The position numbers were made by a program, and so were the translations under genes. A stretch of DNA of 64,000 nt, taken from Candidatus Methanophagales archaeon. Lineage in GTDB: Archaea; Halobacteriota; Syntropharchaeia; Alkanophagales; Methanospirareceae. The notes below the pieces were generated by a model that saw nothing but the letters and a program-made list of their open reading frames with translations, did not search any database and was not told the origin of the DNA. Within the stretch, counting starts at the first letter, position 1. Every line of letters starts with the position of its first letter. Location: NCBI GenBank assembly GCA_030602585.1, contig JAUVZJ010000001.1, forward strand, positions 37,755-101,754. Direction: 5' to 3'. This document shows positions 1 through 8,443 of this stretch, piece by piece.

Positions 1-599
1 TTCTCGCCCGGACCTTCTGCTACGTATCCACTGTTGTCGAGCATTATCGCCTCGTCAAATCCTCTTTCCTTTGCGTCCTGCACTGCTAACATCGAATTCA
101 AATAATGCCCCGTAGCTTTTGCCGTAACAGCCAATGTGTTTGGGTCTATCCTCCGCCAGGGGGATAAAGTGCATCTTATACCGCTCTCTAACGCCTCCGC
201 GCCAAGATAAGTACCCCACCGCCATACTGCAATTGCACAATCCACAGGGCAGCCTGCCGGGTTCACACCTAAATGATGATAGCCATAGAAAGCGATTGGT
301 CTTATATAGCACGCATCAAGTCCGTTTATACGAATCGTTTCTTTCGCTGCTTCTTTCACTTCTTCCTTCGAGTACGGTATTTCCATTTTATACAACTTCG
401 CAGACCGATACATCCTATCCACGTGTTCCTTCAACCTGAAGATAAACGAGCCTTTCTCCGTTGCATAGCACCGTATCCCCTCGAAAACGCCAGACCCGTA
501 ATGCAAACCATGCGAGAGAACGTGCACTTTCGCTTCCTTCCAATCCACAAACTCACCGTTATACCATATTTTCCCTTCTTCCGGGAGTCCACCCACCAT
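1..599 (-). CDS. ilvE: Branched-chain amino-acid aminotransferase, partial (C-terminus off the left edge)
   Basis: PLP-dependent class IV aminotransferase for the last step of Val, Leu and Ile synthesis. The frame is open to the window edge, so only the first 199 codons are visible. The start is the ATG at 597-599, just downstream of a GAGGTGAT ribosome site. Family marks in order are KIWYNGEFV near residue 10, [16 protein letters not shown] at 28-43, the expected PLP lysine in [12 protein letters not shown] (Lys161) and GYVAEGPGE at the cut end. The other ilv genes of the window (ilvB, ilvN, ilvD) lie far away, so this is not part of one ilv operon. A D-amino-acid or other class IV aminotransferase is possible, but the motifs fit IlvE best. 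Confidence 0.93.
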   Translation of the reverse strand, partial: MVGGLPEEGKIWYNGEFVDWKEAKVHVLSHGLHYGSGVFEGIRCYATEKGSFIFRLKEHVDRMYRSAKLYKMEIPYSKEEVKEAAKETIRINGLDACYIRPIAFYGYHHLGVNPAGCPVDCAIAVWRWGTYLGAEALESGIRCTLSPWRRIDPNTLAVTAKATGHYLNSMLAVQDAKERGFDEAIMLDNSGYVAEGPGE

Positions 600-661
600 T
601 GTTATCACCTCTCTATTATAAACAAAGTCTAATTATTACCTTACTTAAGTTCATTTCTATT

Positions 662-1015
662 TTATCTTCTCATTCTATACCTTCCCAATTCAACAATGGT
701 TACTGCATTCTCTAACTCTTTTACATCAAGAGAAGATAGGAATTCTCTCAGAGCATTATTTATTTGTTTTGCAGTGAAGTAAAATGGCAATCTCAGAACT
801 ATTACTCCAGAATGTGAATTCAATGGATATAAAAGAACATTGGCAAACTCCAAATCCTTAGTAACAAGAATCGCTTTGTGTTCTAATGCATGTTCAATAA
901 TCTCTCTATCTATTGCTCTTGCCAGACCAACATCTTTTGCATGGTTTACATGACCAAATTTTTTGAATACTTCCTTAGAAGAATAAGGCATATTTGCATC
1001 AAGAAGGAATCTCAT
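662..1015 (-). CDS. DUF5615 PIN-like protein, probable toxin of a DUF433/DUF5615 pair
   Basis: A 117-residue protein of the DUF5615 (PIN-like) family, usually regarded as the RNase toxin of a two-gene module. The sequence opens with RFLLDANMP, whose Asp is the first acidic residue of the fold, and continues with AKDVGLARAID and ILVTKDLEFANVLL, which carries the later acidic pair. Its start overlaps the stop of the DUF433 gene by four bases (ATGA at 1012-1015), so the two are translationally coupled with the antitoxin first. RNase activity is inferred from the family only. No lesion is visible. Confidence 0.85.
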   Translation of the reverse strand: MRFLLDANMPYSSKEVFKKFGHVNHAKDVGLARAIDREIIEHALEHKAILVTKDLEFANVLLYPLNSHSGVIVLRLPFYFTAKQINNALREFLSSLDVKELENAVTIVELGRYRMRR

Positions 1016-1251
1016 GCTTTTATACCCAAAGGTCTAATTTCCTCGCCTCTAACAAAAGAAGCTGTATACTCTATTACAGCAAGTATATCTCCCTTTTCTA
1101 TTCCATACTCACTCTCAATTTCCTCGTAATTCATACCACCTATTAGAGCCCCCAAAACTTCATCTACCGTTATTCTTGTTCCCTTAATAATTGGTTTTCC
1201 ATGTCTTATTCTGTCATCAATAACTACCCTTGCTTTAACTTTCTCTTCCAT
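1012..1251 (-). CDS. DUF433 antitoxin-like protein
   Basis: A 79-residue DUF433 protein, the usual partner of DUF5615. Family marks are VVIDDRIRHGKPIIKGTRITVDEVL, with the GKPIIKGTR core at about residues 18-26, followed by the helix containing NYEEIESEYGIEKGDILAVIEY, a winged-helix-like DNA-binding segment. It probably neutralises the downstream toxin and represses its own promoter. An AAGGTGAG ribosome site lies just upstream, and a TATA-like run (TTATATATATT) at about 1268-1279 is the likely promoter of the pair. Confidence 0.85.
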   Translation of the reverse strand: MEEKVKARVVIDDRIRHGKPIIKGTRITVDEVLGALIGGMNYEEIESEYGIEKGDILAVIEYTASFVRGEEIRPLGIKA

Positions 1252-1354
1252 CTTTTCTTCTCACCTTAATATATATAATTTGGTTTTTGTTATTTAAAAC
1301 ATCTCCTGTCATATTCCAACTTGCTGGCTTCTCATCAACATAAAAAATAAAAAA

Positions 1355-2458
1355 TCAAAACTTCACAACTTCCCCTTCATATATTATCGCCGCTATGTCA
1401 TTACGTGTTGCTCTTCTCACCACGCCTTTTATCGGATTCCTCACGTTTCTCATATTTAGTGTGTCGTTTCTAATCACCACTAAATTCGCCTTTTTACCTT
1501 CCTCTATTGAGCCAGCGAATTTTTCCGCATTCAGCACCTTTGCGGAATTAAGCGTGCACATCTTCAGCACTTCTCGTTCTTCGATGTGAAAAATCTTCGA
1601 GATGAACTCCATTTCAGAAAATATGTCAGGCGAGTTGAGCATTACGTTATCTGTGCCGGCACCCACGGTTAATCCCGATTCGAGCATCTGACGTAAAGGA
1701 GGCAATCCCAATCCGGTCATCAGGTTGGAGCGAATGCAAACGACAGCCGCTATGTTCTTATCATGCATTTTCTCGAACTCCTGCTGCGATGCTTTTGTAA
1801 GGTGCACGATAAAATCCGGCTCAAGTTCTATCGCACCTGCTATGTCTTCCGCATTTCTTTCACCTGCATGAAGTGCGAACATTTTTCCCCTCCTTTTCGC
1901 CTCTTCCGCTAAAAATTTCAGGTCTTCCTGCGGATGGTCTGCGACACTGCTCATGCCTATTCCATCTACCGATTCAAAAAGCACGTCAATATCTTCAGTT
2001 CCAGTTCTATCAGCAGGTCTGCCAAATATACTTACGCTTAAATTCTCTCGCACCTTCGTTTCCGTCAAACTCAAAGCTTCTTTCAACGCTCTCACACCAG
2101 AAACACCACCTTCCCGAAAATCTGCAAATATTTGTGTCCCTGTGGCAAAAATGTCCTCTATAGTATCCTTCATCGAGGAAACAAGCACTTCGTAAGAAGT
2201 TTCAGCCAATAAATTATGCTTGAAGCCACCCGGACCCACTAATTTCTCCAAGGGCATAAAATCAGGCTCTTTTGCCACTGAATCGCCGACGTGCGTATGT
2301 GCATTGACGAACGAGGGAATTATGATGCCCCCCACCGCTGCTTCTATCTTTTCCGCACCAATTTCTTTTATCTTACCTTGCTCAATTACTACATACCCTT
2401 CCTTCTCTTCAAATTCATCGCCATATACAATTGTCCCTGAAAGCGTTTGTTCGTTCAT
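1355..2458 (-). CDS. Amidohydrolase-family protein (cytosine/SAH-deaminase-like)
   Basis: A 367-residue metal-dependent hydrolase of the amidohydrolase superfamily, the group that includes S-adenosylhomocysteine and cytosine deaminases. Visible marks are the small N-terminal beta domain, the PSFVNAHTHVGDS metal-binding loop (HxH at about residues 53-55), FALHAGE for a third ligand, DFIVHLTKAS for a fourth, and GAGTDNVMLNSPD for the catalytic Asp near residue 269. The end, KGVVRRATRNDIAAIIYEG, returns to the beta domain as in the family. The substrate cannot be read from the sequence. It is transcribed divergently from the zinc-ribbon gene at 2503 across only 44 bases. Confidence 0.83.
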   Translation of the reverse strand: MNEQTLSGTIVYGDEFEEKEGYVVIEQGKIKEIGAEKIEAAVGGIIIPSFVNAHTHVGDSVAKEPDFMPLEKLVGPGGFKHNLLAETSYEVLVSSMKDTIEDIFATGTQIFADFREGGVSGVRALKEALSLTETKVRENLSVSIFGRPADRTGTEDIDVLFESVDGIGMSSVADHPQEDLKFLAEEAKRRGKMFALHAGERNAEDIAGAIELEPDFIVHLTKASQQEFEKMHDKNIAAVVCIRSNLMTGLGLPPLRQMLESGLTVGAGTDNVMLNSPDIFSEMEFISKIFHIEEREVLKMCTLNSAKVLNAEKFAGSIEEGKKANLVVIRNDTLNMRNVRNPIKGVVRRATRNDIAAIIYEGEVVKF

Positions 2459-2502
2459 TTGCGTATTATGCCTTTAGGGCTTTTCATTCATAAATTTATA
2501 AG

Positions 2503-2784
2503 ATGGCACTATTGAAGAGTAGAATACCTGAAATGAAGAAGCGTGATTGGGAAGAGGGATGGATAGAAGTGGAAGGTGAGGTAGGAGAGATAACCTGCTG
2601 TCCAAGGTGTGGGTCGAGGATAGAGAGAAAGAAACTTGACGTTGATTTCCTGGACGGGAAAATTACCGTTCATGGTTTTGAGCAGATGCAATGTACTAAA
2701 TGTGGATTTGTATTCATGAATTCCGAGCAGGCTCAGTTATATGAGGATTTGTATAAACATTTTAGCAGATTCTACGAAGAGTAA
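2503..2784 (+). CDS. Small zinc-ribbon protein
   Basis: A 93-residue protein with two CxxC knuckles, TCCPRCGSRIERKK near residue 31 and QCTKCGFVFMN near residue 63, which would bind one zinc ion. Between them is a short beta-rich segment (DVDFLDGKITVHGFEQ). The architecture resembles YgiT/MqsA-like zinc ribbons but has no recognisable DNA-binding tail, so the function is unknown. The first ATG has a TATA-like stretch immediately upstream and no ribosome site. The internal ATG at 2533 (MKKRDWEE) is an alternative start. A 39-codon gene follows after 25 bases and is probably co-transcribed. Confidence 0.7.
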   Translation: MALLKSRIPEMKKRDWEEGWIEVEGEVGEITCCPRCGSRIERKKLDVDFLDGKITVHGFEQMQCTKCGFVFMNSEQAQLYEDLYKHFSRFYEE

Positions 2785-2809
2785 AACATGAATTAAGAGA
2801 GGTGGAAGA

Positions 2810-2929
2810 ATGGGTGAAGAAAAGCGTGAAATCGAAATAAAGCACATAAAAGACAAAAAATCGAAGAGATTGTTAAAAGAATCAATGGAAGAGAATATCG
2901 AGTTATTGAAGGAGCTGGCGAAGTATTAA
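2810..2929 (+). CDS. Small charged protein (39 aa), unknown
   Basis: A short open frame of 39 codons beginning with ATG at 2810 and ending with TAA at 2927-2929. A strong GAGGTGG ribosome site sits at a good distance upstream, which is the main reason to believe it is translated. The product is almost entirely charged and helical (MGEEKREIEIKHIKDKK, then a Leu-rich heptad-like tail ending LKELAKY). It follows the zinc-ribbon gene in the same direction. The function is not recognised; a small protein-binding partner is one possibility. Confidence 0.5.
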   Translation: MGEEKREIEIKHIKDKKSKRLLKESMEENIELLKELAKY

Positions 2930-3046
2930 TAAAATGCTTTATAATGGCGATAATATGCGCTGTAGAAATCTGTTTAGACACTGATGTGTCTATAATGTTG
3001 ATGTCTAACAGTACTCTATGACCACAGGATTTAAAGAAGAAGGATT

Positions 3047-3160
3047 TTAGCTGTGCTTGGCTGCCGAAGAAGTGGATGTTCCCACAAGCAACGATTCATC
3101 TACGTCCACGCTTCCTGTTGCGAGTAATTCTGATTTTAGGTCTGCGTTCAGTTCGGTCAT
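3047..3160 (-). CDS. Possible small ORF (37 aa), unknown
   Basis: A 37-codon frame on the minus strand starting with ATG at 3158-3160 behind AGAGGAAATAA, a plausible ribosome site. The product (starting MTELNADLKSELLATG) matches no family I know. It lies downstream of the HEPN-like gene on the same strand. It could be a remnant of a longer gene, so support is weak. Confidence 0.25.
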   Translation of the reverse strand: MTELNADLKSELLATGSVDVDESLLVGTSTSSAAKHS

Positions 3161-3238
3161 TTATTTCCTCTATGTGACGCAACCCCTAGCTGAAGCCACG
3201 AGGTATCATCCACTGAATTCTATGTTGTTTAAACAGTT

Positions 3239-3781
3239 TCAGAATAGATTTCTTTCTATAGCTTTCAATGTGGATAAGATTATCGTTGAACAAGATAACA
3301 ATACTTCTCTGTTCCCATACTCGGGATTATCATAGGTTTTGCCCCCATGAAAAACCCTATTTCTTATCTTTTCCACCAAGATGATCAGTTCTATCCATGC
3401 ATCGCGGCATTTACCTTCCTGATGAGCTTTGCGATATTTCTCTTTATATGGCTTATAGTACGTATTAGTGGTTTTTTCCAGAATTACATCAATGTTTGAG
3501 CTGCATTCATTGAGAAGCCCTCTTGCTTTGCTTTCTGTCAATGTTTGAGATAAGACATGCCAAATCTTGTCAGTTTCGTACTGATTCTGCTTTTTCCCAT
3601 TATTGCTCAAATATCTAGCTCCATAGTAGACATTGAACGCAATCCAACAAAATATCATCTTCTTAAAAAAGTCATTGTCTGTTATATTACAAGCCTCGTT
3701 GAGCCAACTCTTGATTCTCTTGATATCGCCACCAGTCAAATCGTCAAGCATTCTATCATCCCCTAAAGAATTCAGACCCAT
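3239..3781 (-). CDS. HEPN-like domain protein
   Basis: A 180-residue helical protein. The segment CWIAFNVYYGARYL near residue 45 and EKIRNRVFHGGK near residue 138 together match the large Apea/MAE-type HEPN proteins, in which R-x4-H (here RNRVFH) is the RNase active site. HEPN proteins commonly act as toxins or anti-phage ribonucleases, and the type III R-M locus begins 400 bases away on the other strand. No antitoxin partner gene is adjacent. The assignment rests on these two motifs, and RNase activity is inferred. Confidence 0.62.
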   Translation of the reverse strand: MGLNSLGDDRMLDDLTGGDIKRIKSWLNEACNITDNDFFKKMIFCWIAFNVYYGARYLSNNGKKQNQYETDKIWHVLSQTLTESKARGLLNECSSNIDVILEKTTNTYYKPYKEKYRKAHQEGKCRDAWIELIILVEKIRNRVFHGGKTYDNPEYGNREVLLSCSTIILSTLKAIERNLF

Positions 3782-4192
3782 ACATAACCCCCATATTTAG
3801 CATATGGAGCCTCTACCTACATAAAGTTTACTATCCTAAATCCGTATGCCAAACAGAGTAGCCGCATTCTTTACCAGCAGATTGTCTCCAGTACATAGGG
3901 TTCATAAGAAAATCTTCCGAACTCCTCTCCTCCTAATTAACCACAGATTACACAGATTTTCACGAGAAAACTTTTCTTAGAAAAGCTTTACCAACAAACT
4001 TCCTTTGCAAAACGCATTGTATGAATCAACATCTTAAAATATTTTTCAATTATTCATCAACAAAACTACAAATATCTGTTAAAAAAATTCAATATATCCC
4101 AACCTTTTTTATCCAACACCTTATATCAACATCAATACGCGCAATACAAATACCAAAAATTAACCGAAAGATAAGTCAAAGGTGTAAAAAAT
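3782..4192. other. Intergenic region with a family-B repeat fragment and the mod promoter
   Basis: A 411-base AT-rich stretch between the HEPN-like gene and mod. At about 3938-3990 it carries the left half of the dispersed family-B element (AACCACAGATTACACAG, then TTTTCACGAG and a small hairpin, CTTTTCTTAGAAAAG). The rest is very AT-rich and probably contains the promoter of the type III R-M locus. I see no gene in it. Confidence 0.55.
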
Positions 4193-5911
4193 ATGTTTGA
4201 ATCTGGCAAGGTAAGAACAGAATTAACTTGGACAGGGAAAAAGAAAAAAAATGGGAGATTACCAAAATTGCCATTTCAAACCGTTGAAATTGTCAACGAG
4301 ACAAGAAAAAGGGCTTTAGATACTTATACAAGTTCTCCGCCACCCGATGAGCACAATCTGCTAATATGGGGTGATAATAAGTTCGTTATGAACTCCTTAT
4401 TAAAAGATTTTGAGGGAAAAATAAACCTGATTTACATTGACCCTCCATTTGCCACCGGTGCCGATTTTAAAATGCCTATTAAAATTAATGGTGATAGAAT
4501 TATAAAAGAGCCTTCTGGAATTGAGATAAAAGCATATAGGGATACCTGGGGGCAGGGTTTGGCTTCATATCTGCAGATGATGTATGACCGCTTGGTTCTG
4601 ATGAGGCGATTATTAGCCGAGAATGGCTCTATTTATGTGCACATGGATTGGCATGTAGGGCATTATGTTAAGATAATCATGGATGAGATTTTTGGGAAAG
4701 AGAATTTCATCAACGAAATAATATACCACTATGACCAAGGAGCTCGGCCTAAAACGGCTTTCGGACACAAGCATGATTCAGTGTATAGATACTCAAAATC
4801 ACAAGAGAACTGGATATTTAATTATGAAGAAATCCTTGTTCCTTTTGAAAGTGGCATGACTAAATGGCGTTACACAAGAGGCGGACAAAGAGATAAAGAA
4901 ATGCCAAAAGGGAAGGTTCCCTCTGATGTTTGGGATATAAAGCTAAATGCAATGGCACACGAGCATCTTAGTTTTCCTACACAAAAGCCTGAAGCCCTTC
5001 TTGAACGCATCATAAAAGCATCTTCTGACACTGATAAAAATAATCTAATCGCAGATTTCTTCTGTGGCTCTGGAACAACATTAGCAGTTGCAGAAAAACT
5101 TGGAAGAAGATGGATTGGCTGTGACCTCTCAAAATATGCGGTTCACGTAACAAAGAAAAGATTGCTCGACTTACCGGGTTGCAAACCATTCAAAATCCGT
5201 AATTTGGGAAAGTATCAGAAGCGCAAGCTAATAGAGAACGGAATAAAGGATTACTTTGAGTTCATCCTACAACTCTATGGTGCTTCATCCGTATCTGGTT
5301 ATGCACACATACACGGCAGAATTGGAGGAAAACTTGTTCACGTTGGCACGCCAGACAGTTTTGTGACGGAAAGGGAAGTTAAAAGAGCTTTAGAAGAATG
5401 CCGAAGTGCTAATTCATCATATCTTGATGTGCTGGGCTGGGAATTTGAAATGGGCTTATACGAATTGATTGAGGATATTGGAATGGATTATGGAGTAAAT
5501 GTAAAATTAAAACAAATACCAATTGACATCTTAGATATGAGAGAAAGAGAGTTTAATGGTGTCAAATTCTTCGATTTGAACTACTTAGACCTGGATTCAA
5601 AAGTGAAAGACAGAAAAGTCACGATTGTCATAGACCGATTTGTTCTCGCAAATCCTGAGTATATACCAGATGAAATGAAGTTAAAGGATTTTTCTTCTTA
5701 CATTGATTATTGGGCTGTGGATTTTGATTATAAAGGTAACGGGGATGCTTTCCATAACGTGAGACAGGAATATAGGACCAGAGAGCACAAAAATCTCAAC
5801 ACAAAAATATCGTATGAGTATGATAAACTTGGAGAATATGACATTTTGGTTAAAGTTGTTGATATTTTAGGAAACGATACGACCAAGAAGCTTCAGGTAA
5901 AGGCAGGATAA
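4193..5911 (+). CDS. mod: Type III restriction-modification DNA methyltransferase (Mod)
   Basis: A 572-residue adenine-specific DNA methyltransferase of the beta class, which sets sequence specificity and protects host DNA. The catalytic IDPPFATG motif is at about residues 82-89 and the SAM-binding DFFCGSGTT motif follows at about 287-295, the order expected for Mod. The later part after about residue 330 has no catalytic motif and may contain the specificity region and the Res contact. The stop is directly followed by the res start (5911/5912), so the two form an operon. The reading frame is intact, unlike that of its Res partner, so this may now act as a lone methyltransferase. Confidence 0.92.
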   Translation: MFESGKVRTELTWTGKKKKNGRLPKLPFQTVEIVNETRKRALDTYTSSPPPDEHNLLIWGDNKFVMNSLLKDFEGKINLIYIDPPFATGADFKMPIKINGDRIIKEPSGIEIKAYRDTWGQGLASYLQMMYDRLVLMRRLLAENGSIYVHMDWHVGHYVKIIMDEIFGKENFINEIIYHYDQGARPKTAFGHKHDSVYRYSKSQENWIFNYEEILVPFESGMTKWRYTRGGQRDKEMPKGKVPSDVWDIKLNAMAHEHLSFPTQKPEALLERIIKASSDTDKNNLIADFFCGSGTTLAVAEKLGRRWIGCDLSKYAVHVTKKRLLDLPGCKPFKIRNLGKYQKRKLIENGIKDYFEFILQLYGASSVSGYAHIHGRIGGKLVHVGTPDSFVTEREVKRALEECRSANSSYLDVLGWEFEMGLYELIEDIGMDYGVNVKLKQIPIDILDMREREFNGVKFFDLNYLDLDSKVKDRKVTIVIDRFVLANPEYIPDEMKLKDFSSYIDYWAVDFDYKGNGDAFHNVRQEYRTREHKNLNTKISYEYDKLGEYDILVKVVDILGNDTTKKLQVKAG

Positions 5912-6526
5912 ATGCCTCAAAAAACGCTGAATGGGGAAGAGAAAAGACCAAAGATTGAACTGGCTGAGAATATAAAAAGTGCTGTAAACGAATGGGGAGA
6001 AGGGGGATATAAAGGTGCAACGGACACTACCAAAAGATTGTTAGAATACTGGTTCTGTGAAGACCATGTTGTTGATGGAAAACCATTTGAATTCTGGACA
6101 TGTCAAAAAGAAGCTATGGAGGCTTTAATATATGTTTATGAGGTTAGCAAATTGCATAGACTTTCTGATTTAAAGAGGAGTTTTACTGTTGCTCTCCCAA
6201 ATATAGAAGACTTATGGTCAAAATATTGCTTTAAAATGGCTACTGGTTCCGGGAAAACATTTGTAATGGAGCTTGCAATGGTATGGCAATATTTTAACAA
6301 GTTGCGTGAGGCAAACGGGAGATATAGTAGCCATTTCTTAATAATAACGCCAAATATCATTGTTTTTGATAGACTGAAAGAATCTTTTCAAAATGCCAAT
6401 GAGATGAAAAAATATCCTTTTATTCCTCCTGAATGGAGAGATGACTTTGATTTACAAACTGTTCTCAGGGGAGAGGAAAGAACTTCAAAGTATAGTGAAG
6501 GTCTGTTATTTTTAACAAATATCTAG
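5912..6526 (+). CDS. res: Type III restriction subunit Res, N-terminal fragment ending at an in-frame TAG
   Basis: First part of the ATP-dependent helicase/endonuclease subunit. It has 204 codons and contains helicase motif I, FKMATGSGKTFVME, near residues 107-120. Translation stops at TAG (6524-6526) in the middle of a conserved stretch, LFLTNI-stop-QLYP. Reading through, the same frame continues without break into the next fragment, and CAG (Gln) would give the expected NIQQLY. The lesion is therefore a single C-to-T nonsense change, or an error in the sequence. Confidence 0.85.
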   Translation: MPQKTLNGEEKRPKIELAENIKSAVNEWGEGGYKGATDTTKRLLEYWFCEDHVVDGKPFEFWTCQKEAMEALIYVYEVSKLHRLSDLKRSFTVALPNIEDLWSKYCFKMATGSGKTFVMELAMVWQYFNKLREANGRYSSHFLIITPNIIVFDRLKESFQNANEMKKYPFIPPEWRDDFDLQTVLRGEERTSKYSEGLLFLTNI

Positions 6527-6655
6527 CAACTTTATCCAAGAGAAGAGATATTTGCAAATCCGGTAGATAAGCAGTTTGGTTCAAAACCAAAGAAAGAAGA
6601 TGACCCACTGGCAACATGGGAATTTTGGTTCACCTCTTTAGTTGAATATGACGAT

Positions 6656-8065
6656 TTGATGATAATAAATGACGAGGCACATCATGCTCATACCGACGAC
6701 CTGAAATGGAATCAGACAATAGGCAAGATAAATGATACACTACACGAGAAGTATGAAAATCCTTTACTCATGCAATTAGATTTTACTGCTACTCCAAAAG
6801 ACCCAAAAGGGAGATATTTACCGCATATTATATACGATTATCCTCTTGCTTTTGCAATTCAGGATAAACATGTAAAAAATGTGCACATTGGCTTACTGGA
6901 AAATGTTCCAGAACCACCGACTAATGATTTTGTGTTAAAACACAAAGCACAGATAGATGCAGGAGTGGAAAAACTAAAATGGTTCAAGTCCAAACTATCT
7001 TCTTCAGGAAAAAAGCCAGTGCTGTTTGTAGTTGCGGATTACAACAAACACGCAGATGAAGTGGGAGAATATCTTAAAAGGGAGTTTCCAAACAAGGTGC
7101 TCATTATCCATACAGATACAAAAGGAAATATAACAAAGAAGGAGTTGCAATATCTAAGAGAAGCAGCAAGGAATATTGATACAAACCAATACGAAGCGAT
7201 AGTTAGTGTTATGATGCTCAAAGAGGGCTGGGATGTCAAGAGTGTAGTAGTTATTGTTCCACTTAGACCAGCAAAAGCTCCTACTTTACCAGAACAAATT
7301 TTAGGAAGAGGGTTAAGAAGAATGGAACCATTTAACGAGGACTGGCAAGAAACTTTAGTTGTCGTGGACCATCCAAGATTTAGAGAATTATGGGATGCAG
7401 AAATTAAAAAAGGAGAATTGTATGCAAAAATCGAATCTGTTAAAGTCAAGCCCAAAATACATAGCATTATGGTGGACGAAAGCAAACTCGAATACGATTT
7501 TGAAATTCCAATGGTTGAAGGAGGGATAACATCAAGAGTGCCAGAAATATCCAAGCTTGATGTTGATCTGTTGCCTTCTTGTGTATTCAAATTATCAGAA
7601 ATTGAGCCACCGAAGGTAATGTGGAGAGAAAAAGACCTTTTAACAAAAAAGATTGTAGAAGAGAAAGAATTAGCATTTAGTTATGTTGATACCTTCGAAG
7701 AATATTTATCCTATATAACAAAAGCAATAATAGCAAAATCCAAAACACCGTCTTATTTCTTTCCTGAACTTGTTCCAAAAGTTGAAGAGTATATCCTCAA
7801 ATTCTTATTTGAGGATACCTTCGACATAAACAATAGAGAAGAAATTAAGAAATTGAATTGGCCCCCGATACGAAAAACAATTGTGGAATCCTTTAATAAA
7901 GAAATACTCAAACTTTCCACGAAAGAGGAAGAAACCTATGTTATAAGCCAGTATAAATTAAGCAACACGCCCATACCTCAAAAAGTGAAGATATGCTGTA
8001 TGAGCCAAATAAGTGCATTTTCAATATCCTACCCGCAGATAGCTATCTTGAAATTGAGTTTATGA
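6656..8065 (+). CDS. res: Type III restriction subunit Res, central helicase fragment
   Basis: Continuation of res in the same frame as the first fragment; the frame is open from 6527 and the first ATG is at 6656. It holds motif II (MIINDEAHHAH at the start), LDFTATP (motif III-like), VMMLKEGWDVKSV and the motif VI region LPEQILGRGLRRM. The last roughly 25 codons are out of register. The correct frame resumes one base earlier at an A5 run (7980-7984), where one more A would restore IPQKSEDMLYEPNK. The fragment alone lacks motif I and the nuclease, so it should be inactive. Confidence 0.83.
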   Translation: MMIINDEAHHAHTDDLKWNQTIGKINDTLHEKYENPLLMQLDFTATPKDPKGRYLPHIIYDYPLAFAIQDKHVKNVHIGLLENVPEPPTNDFVLKHKAQIDAGVEKLKWFKSKLSSSGKKPVLFVVADYNKHADEVGEYLKREFPNKVLIIHTDTKGNITKKELQYLREAARNIDTNQYEAIVSVMMLKEGWDVKSVVVIVPLRPAKAPTLPEQILGRGLRRMEPFNEDWQETLVVVDHPRFRELWDAEIKKGELYAKIESVKVKPKIHSIMVDESKLEYDFEIPMVEGGITSRVPEISKLDVDLLPSCVFKLSEIEPPKVMWREKDLLTKKIVEEKELAFSYVDTFEEYLSYITKAIIAKSKTPSYFFPELVPKVEEYILKFLFEDTFDINNREEIKKLNWPPIRKTIVESFNKEILKLSTKEEETYVISQYKLSNTPIPQKVKICCMSQISAFSISYPQIAILKLSL

Positions 8066-8424
8066 GATATTTAGATTTACAACCAGAAGTTTTGGCATTT
8101 ACAAAAGTTTTAAGATATTGGGTTCCTCTGCGCATAAGATATTACGACCATTATGGATACTTACGGTACTATATCCCTGATTTTGTTGTTAAAACTGAAA
8201 ATTGCTTTTATTTAATAGAAACCAAAGGGAAAGAGGACATAGATGTTAGATATAAAGACAAAGCAGCCACAGAATGGTGTAAATCCACTACGAAAGGAAC
8301 AGGATTTCCATGGATTTATGTTAAAATAATGGCAGACGATTTTAATGAATTTTCCACTCTCAATTTATCGCAACTTATTAAAAATGTTGGATACACCCAA
8401 TTTGCATTGGATGAAATTCATTAA
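7993..8424 (+). CDS. res: Type III restriction subunit Res, C-terminal nuclease fragment
   Basis: The last 143 codons of res in a shifted frame. It contains the PD-(D/E)xK nuclease motif: YIPDFVV near residue 56 and YLIETKGKE near residue 71, which supply Asp, Glu and Lys. It is separated from the helicase by a one-base deletion in an A run at 7980-7984, so helicase and nuclease cannot be made as one chain. Its own start lacks a ribosome site, so it is best regarded as the tail of a broken gene. Confidence 0.8.
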   Translation: MLYEPNKCIFNILPADSYLEIEFMRYLDLQPEVLAFTKVLRYWVPLRIRYYDHYGYLRYYIPDFVVKTENCFYLIETKGKEDIDVRYKDKAATEWCKSTTKGTGFPWIYVKIMADDFNEFSTLNLSQLIKNVGYTQFALDEIH

Positions 8425-8443
8425 TAAAATTTCGCTATAACAA

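Noticed and set aside
134-632. Forward-strand frames at the left end
   Set aside because: They are shadows of ilvE, which is open on the minus strand and carries all family motifs.
6524-6526. TAG in res as a pyrrolysine codon
   Set aside because: Other genes here end normally at TAG (16810-17034, 33913-35847, 53146-54501), and res also has a frameshift downstream, so a nonsense change or an error is simpler.
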